DNA of 64,000 bases from Aquirufa antheringensis (lineage in GTDB: Bacteria; Bacteroidota; Bacteroidia; Cytophagales; Spirosomataceae): NCBI RefSeq assembly GCF_004307425.1, contig NZ_SEWZ01000001.1:63662-127661 (forward strand). Reading direction: 5' to 3'. Under the pieces are notes generated by a model. The model saw only the letters and a list, made by a program, of their open reading frames with translations, searched no databases and had not been told where the DNA came from. The translations under genes were made by a program, and so were the position numbers. The stretch's first letter is position 1, and each line of letters starts with the position of its first letter. Shown piece after piece: positions 60,212-64,000 of the stretch.

Positions 60212-60850
60212 ATGAATCCTGTATTTCTGAAACGTTTTTTGATTGTCTTGTATGCGGCCGGTTTAATCGGGATGCATTTACCTGCAACAGCGGCCTTGTT
60301 TACGTCACTCGTTCCATTGACCCTTTGGTTTACGGCCTTCATTTGTCTGGTGTATTTTCCCAAACCTTCGTTTCAAGCCTACCTTTTTCTAGGTGTATTG
60401 GCGATTGCGGCTTGGTATTTAGAGGTGCAAGGTGTGAGAACGGGTCAAATTTTTGGTCAGTACTCGTATGGTAAGACCTTAGGTTTTCAAGTATTGAATG
60501 TGCCTATTACAATTGGTTTGAATTGGTTAGTGCTGGTAGTAGCAACGAATGCGCTGGTAGAGGAGTGGAACATAGCCGGAAAAATCAGTAAAGCAGCTTT
60601 AGGCGCGGGATTAATGACGGCTTTGGATTTCTTAATTGAGCCAGTGGCTGTGCATTTTGACTTTTGGACCTGGGCTGGAGTCCAAGTGCCCACCCAAAAT
60701 TTTATTGCCTGGTGGTTTGCTTCTTTTGTTTTTCATTTGGCCTATCAAAATACGCCCTTCCCGTCGAAATCTAGCCTATTTAGACTCATTGCTGCCCTGC
60801 AATTTTTGTTCTTTTTAGGACATTGGCTATTTTTGCAATTTAATTTCTAA
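60212..60850 (+). CDS. cruF: Carotenoid biosynthesis protein, CruF type (DUF422)
   Basis: A 212-aa membrane protein with seven helices. Family marks are 'RTGQIFGQYSYGKTLGFQVLNVPITIGLNWLVLV', 'MTALDFLIEPVAVHFDFWTW' and 'QNFIAWWFASFVFHL'. CruF hydrates the psi-end of carotenoids (1',2'-hydratase) in acyclic or monocyclic carotenoid synthesis. It is followed 31 nt later by a CarH-like regulator, which suits light control of pigment genes. Confidence 0.85.
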   Translation: MNPVFLKRFLIVLYAAGLIGMHLPATAALFTSLVPLTLWFTAFICLVYFPKPSFQAYLFLGVLAIAAWYLEVQGVRTGQIFGQYSYGKTLGFQVLNVPITIGLNWLVLVVATNALVEEWNIAGKISKAALGAGLMTALDFLIEPVAVHFDFWTWAGVQVPTQNFIAWWFASFVFHLAYQNTPFPSKSSLFRLIAALQFLFFLGHWLFLQFNF

Positions 60851-60881
60851 ACATTTTCATTAACCTGGTGTTACCACTATA

Positions 60882-61763
60882 ATGAACGTATACTCCATAA
60901 AGGATTTAGAGAATTTCAGTGGTATCAAGGCCCATACCATACGTATTTGGGAGCAGCGCTACCATTTGCTGAGTCCTGTGCGTACTGAGACCGGCATACG
61001 GACCTATTCTGATGTAGAGTTAAAGCGAATTTTAAATATTGCAACCCTCCAAAATAAAGGAGGAATCAAGATTTCCAAGATTGCCGAATTATCCGAAGCG
61101 GAAATTTCCGAGAAAATTTTACAGCTTTCAGGGGGTGATTTAGATTATCCGGAGCACATTCAGGCCATTACGGTGGCCATGATGGATTTAGATGAGTACC
61201 GTTTCCAGGAATTGGCGAAGTCCATTACCGAGGCTTATGGTTTTGAGAACTTCATGCTAAAAGTGATTTACCCGTTTTTAACGCGACTAGGCACCTTGTG
61301 GCTTTCTGGTTCTGTGGGTCCAGCGCAAGAGCACTTCATTACGCATTTAATTCGCCAAAAAATCATCGCAGCCATCGATTCTCAAATGGCTAAGCCGAAG
61401 GCGAATGCCAAGAAATTCTTACTATACCTTCCAGAAGGGGAATTGCATGAAATTGGCTTGCTTTTTGCGAGTTATTTAATCCGTGCACGACAGCATTCAG
61501 CGGTTTATTTAGGACAATCTTTACCCTTCGATGAATTGTGTTTGGCCTACGAAATACATCAACCGGATTATGTATTCAGTGTTTTTACGACCGAACCTTC
61601 CCAAGATGTTTTGCCCACTTACGTGGCAGACCTAGATAAGCACCTACCAGAGGCTACGATTATGTTAACGGGATATAATGTGTTGCATTCACCTGAGCCC
61701 ATTCCGGCTAGAATTCAATTGATAAGCGACTTTAATTCCCTGATTCAGTTGATTGAGTCCTAG
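60882..61763 (+). CDS. MerR-family regulator with cobalamin-binding domain (CarH/LitR-like)
   Basis: A 293-aa regulator. The MerR HTH (~1-70) reads 'YSIKDLENFSGIKAHTIRIWEQRYHLLSPVRTETGIRTYSD'. A helical B12-cap domain (~85-165) has 'LWLSGSVGPAQEHFITHLIRQKI', matching the W...EH cap motif. A Rossmann B12 domain (~175-290) has 'LPEGELHEIGLLF', the E-x-H-x-x-G form of the cobalt-ligand motif. CarH proteins repress carotenoid genes in the dark and let go when light breaks the Co-C bond of adenosylcobalamin. The adjacent cruF supports that role here. It overlaps manC by 4 nt tail-to-tail. Confidence 0.88.
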   Translation: MNVYSIKDLENFSGIKAHTIRIWEQRYHLLSPVRTETGIRTYSDVELKRILNIATLQNKGGIKISKIAELSEAEISEKILQLSGGDLDYPEHIQAITVAMMDLDEYRFQELAKSITEAYGFENFMLKVIYPFLTRLGTLWLSGSVGPAQEHFITHLIRQKIIAAIDSQMAKPKANAKKFLLYLPEGELHEIGLLFASYLIRARQHSAVYLGQSLPFDELCLAYEIHQPDYVFSVFTTEPSQDVLPTYVADLDKHLPEATIMLTGYNVLHSPEPIPARIQLISDFNSLIQLIES

Positions 61764-62821
61764 CTGAAGTTCGGATCTAGCTTTGTCGCATCTTCCACGA
61801 ATTGTTTCACTTGCTGCTCCTGATCTTTGGGACAAATCATCAACACATTTCCATGTTCCGCTACGATGTAATTCGATAAGCCGTGAATCACCACTAATTT
61901 ATCCTTAGGCGCCTTGATGATGCAATCGGTCGTTTCATATAGCATCACTTGCGCATCTACAGCATTTTGCAACTCATCTTTTTCATTGATTTCGTGCAAG
62001 GATTTCCAGGTGCCTAAATCAGACCAACCGATGTCCGCTAAAATCACTTTCACCTCGCGTGCTTTCTCCATCACCCCGTTGTCCATCGAAATGCTCTTGC
62101 AAACGGCATAAACCTTCCGAATAAATTCAGGCTCTTGTTCGGTATAATAAAAGGCGCGACCCTCTTCGAATTGCTCTGCTAAGCGGGAAAGGTATTTTGT
62201 TAACTCGTGTTTAAAAGTAGGAATCGAGAAAACGAATAATCCAGCGTTCCATACGTAATCGCCGCTCTCTAAAAAAGCCTCAGCTAATTCTACGTTAGGT
62301 TTTTCCGTAAAGGTTTTCACCGTTTTCGCTGTTTCGTTCGACTCTTGGTATTGAATGTAGCCATAACCGGTGTCAGGTCGTGTAGGAACGATGCCCAAGG
62401 TCACTAAAACAGGTTCTTTCGCTGCCTCTAAAGCCTCGTTAACACGCGCCTTGAACGCCTCTTCTTTTAAAATGACGTGATCCGCTGGAGCTACGATTAT
62501 TTTCGCTTTTGGATGCTTTTTGCTGATCTTATAAGCCGCATAGGCGATGCAAGGAGCCGTATTTTTGCGTTGCGGTTCTTTGAGGATTTGGTCTGGACTT
62601 AAGAAAGGCAATTGTTCTTGTACGATCCCCGCGAATTCCTCGCTGGTGACGACGTAGATGTTTTCTGGAGCGACAATTCCTTCAAAACGTTCTGCCGTTT
62701 GTTGCAGCATCGTTTTGCCCACGCCTAAGACGTCGTGGAATTGTTTAGGATAATTACTTCTGGAGATGGGCCAAAACCGGGTTCCGATTCCACCCGCCAT
62801 AATGACAAGGCAAGTAGGCAT
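61760..62821 (-). CDS. manC: Mannose-1-phosphate guanylyltransferase
   Basis: A 353-aa nucleotidyltransferase that makes GDP-mannose. The pyrophosphorylase signature is 'VIMAGGIGTRFWPISRSNYPKQF'. Further marks are 'EPQRKNTAPCIAYAAY', 'VAPADHVI', 'RPDTGYGYIQY', 'FTEKPN' and 'YVWNAGLFVFS'. There is no C-terminal isomerase domain, so it is the short form. It is 4 nt downstream of the DUF3089 gene on the same strand. Confidence 0.94.
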   Translation of the reverse strand: MPTCLVIMAGGIGTRFWPISRSNYPKQFHDVLGVGKTMLQQTAERFEGIVAPENIYVVTSEEFAGIVQEQLPFLSPDQILKEPQRKNTAPCIAYAAYKISKKHPKAKIIVAPADHVILKEEAFKARVNEALEAAKEPVLVTLGIVPTRPDTGYGYIQYQESNETAKTVKTFTEKPNVELAEAFLESGDYVWNAGLFVFSIPTFKHELTKYLSRLAEQFEEGRAFYYTEQEPEFIRKVYAVCKSISMDNGVMEKAREVKVILADIGWSDLGTWKSLHEINEKDELQNAVDAQVMLYETTDCIIKAPKDKLVVIHGLSNYIVAEHGNVLMICPKDQEQQVKQFVEDATKLDPNFS

Positions 62822-62825
62822 AAGC

Positions 62826-63857
62826 TTATTTTTGACTGAGGAACGTGTTCACACGTAAGACAGCGTTTTCTCTAATGTTGTGGTAAAATAAATTAATGTC
62901 CGCTTTGTGCCAGTTTTTCAACTTAACAAATGCGCGACCGGGTACATAGGGGGTATTTGTCCAAAGAACCCCCAAATGATTCTGTGCATCCGCGAACTCT
63001 TTCACGTATTTAAAACCATAGGATACGCCACCGATGTTCTTTTCTTTCGAAACAAAATTCTCATCGGTAGACCACGTCAATGGATTAACGGAGGCTAATT
63101 CTGTCACCGTTCCTGGATGCCAAGGTGGTAAATAACCTTGCAAAAAGGTAGTATAAGCGACAAAACATCCAGTTTGTGTAGGTGAACTGCAAACAGGGAT
63201 ATTTTTAAACGTGTTGGTAGGCGTCGCTATCCCAATGATATAGGCCGCCACGAGTTGTTTTCCCAGGTCTTTTCCATCAAAATACTCTTTCAAAAGACGA
63301 CTAGCATGGACCGTTCCTTGGCTATGGCTGGCGATGATAATGGGTCTGCCTTTATTCTCATGAGTTACATAATAGTCAAAGGCTCTTTTCACATCGGAAT
63401 AAGCTACGTCTAATGCCGCGTCCTTATCCTCTTTATATTCCGTGACAAAAGCTTGGTAATGTGCCTGGCGGTACCGGGGAGCGAAAATGCGTCCAGCGGC
63501 ATTAAAAGCGGTGGCCTGATTTAGGATGGTTGAACTATCTACGCTGGTGTTCAATGCCGCATCTGTCATGGAGGCATTCCAAACGTATTCGTTTTCCGGC
63601 TTATAAGTGAAAATGGTGGGGTGAATGAAGAAGACGTCCGCTTTCGCATCCGCTTGCCCATCCTGTAGTATTGATTTCCGGGGGACTAAATCTGCTGCAT
63701 CGTATCGGGATGGCAAGGCAGCCCAAGCGGCTGGGTTTGCATAATCCATTTCAGCTGGCTGGGGAGCGTCTTTCCACCTGGTGCTCAGGACATAAGGCGT
63801 CTGGTTGCTTGCGCAAGCGCTCAGGAAAAGTAGACATAAAAAAGCAAGAGCTCTCAT
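62826..63857 (-). CDS. DUF3089 lipoprotein (alpha/beta-hydrolase-like)
   Basis: A 343-aa protein with a lipoprotein signal ('ALAFLCLLFLSACAS', Cys15) and a DUF3089 domain. 'ADVFFIHPTIFTY' opens the fold, and the nucleophile elbow 'IIASHSQGTVHASRL' lies at ~185. The conserved 'YIIGIATP' and 'TGCFVAYTTF' follow. It is likely an esterase or lipase at the envelope; substrate unknown. The exact -7 box TAGCTTTG lies 17 nt upstream. manC follows 4 nt later. Confidence 0.88.
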   Translation of the reverse strand: MRALAFLCLLFLSACASNQTPYVLSTRWKDAPQPAEMDYANPAAWAALPSRYDAADLVPRKSILQDGQADAKADVFFIHPTIFTYKPENEYVWNASMTDAALNTSVDSSTILNQATAFNAAGRIFAPRYRQAHYQAFVTEYKEDKDAALDVAYSDVKRAFDYYVTHENKGRPIIIASHSQGTVHASRLLKEYFDGKDLGKQLVAAYIIGIATPTNTFKNIPVCSSPTQTGCFVAYTTFLQGYLPPWHPGTVTELASVNPLTWSTDENFVSKEKNIGGVSYGFKYVKEFADAQNHLGVLWTNTPYVPGRAFVKLKNWHKADINLFYHNIRENAVLRVNTFLSQK

Positions 63858-63873
63858 AGCAGGAAATTATACA

Positions 63874-63904
63874 CAAAGCTACTAGTTTAATCCCCCTTTT
63901 TAAA
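63874..63904 (-). promoter_or_regulatory. Promoter of the DUF3089-manC unit
   Basis: On the minus strand TTTA (63901-63904), a 19-nt spacer and TAGCTTTG (63874-63881) fit the Bacteroidota consensus. The bases from 63905 to 64000 are AT-rich and show no gene. Confidence 0.65.
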
Positions 63905-64000
63905 ATTAAATGATTGAGCGGTCGACTTTGTAGATAAGCGATTAAATTATTTTCTGAAAAACTAGTAATTTTTTAATACAAACATAGTGTTGAATACTGA

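Overview
The window reads as a chromosome segment of a member of the Bacteroidota, most likely an aquatic Cytophagales (an Aquirufa/Spirosomataceae-like genome is a guess). The basis is: promoters of the Bacteroidota type (TTTG, about 19 nt, TAnnTTTG; clearest before the tRNA at 59343 and the LuxR-like gene at 52216), almost no Shine-Dalgarno sequences, a TonB-dependent receptor with a carboxypeptidase-regulatory-like N domain, GLPGLI proteins, a BatD-like protein, a ThuA/sugar-dehydrogenase/PKD/cytochrome c fusion and a CcmB-C-D-E-F cytochrome maturation operon.

Layout. 1-12.6 kb: the 5' part of mfd, a TPP riboswitch before a TonB receptor (probable thiamin uptake), a GT2 glycosyltransferase, TerC, an AraC regulator divergent from a PhyH oxygenase, a dienelactone-hydrolase-like protein coupled to a tiny lipoprotein, and the large secreted fusion protein. 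12.7-15.6 kb: an AT-rich accessory operon made of a small secreted two-cysteine peptide, an ABC ATPase and three membrane proteins. 15.9-51.9 kb: mostly housekeeping genes, including an ABC-F protein, tatC, glyA, dsbD, an M3 peptidase, a ferredoxin reductase, a GHL10 hydrolase, an OmpR regulator, a LytS/LytR pair, menaquinone genes, the ccm operon, feoAB, phosphosulfolactate synthase, aroE, ruvX, a batD-like gene, aroC and tadA. 51.9-58.6 kb: a second AT-rich island bounded by a perfect 34-bp inverted repeat. It holds a LuxR-type HTH protein, a second small two-cysteine peptide, two GLPGLI proteins, a UGT-like glycosyltransferase and an outer-membrane beta-barrel protein. 58.6-64 kb: superoxide dismutase, tRNA-His, a NYN nuclease, CruF, a CarH-like B12/light regulator, a GDP-mannose pyrophosphorylase and a DUF3089 lipoprotein.

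Main observation. The two accessory loci lie about 37 kb apart on opposite strands, yet each begins with a small Sec-exported peptide gene preceded by nearly the same 35-nt element (30 of 35 bases identical). Each element ends exactly 20 nt before its start codon. It can be drawn as an H-type pseudoknot (UUGGU/ACCA stem, loop CCC paired to a downstream GGG), and an upstream CCAA segment could compete for the stem. The two peptides also align around their cysteines (C-x3-Y-aromatic-T ... C-x(2,3)-G-x3-A-V). This looks like one peptide family with a shared cis element, carried once with an inner-membrane ABC transporter and once with outer-membrane, GLPGLI and glycosyltransferase partners. I do not recognise the family; its function is unknown, and a peptide/bacteriocin-like or signalling system is only inference.
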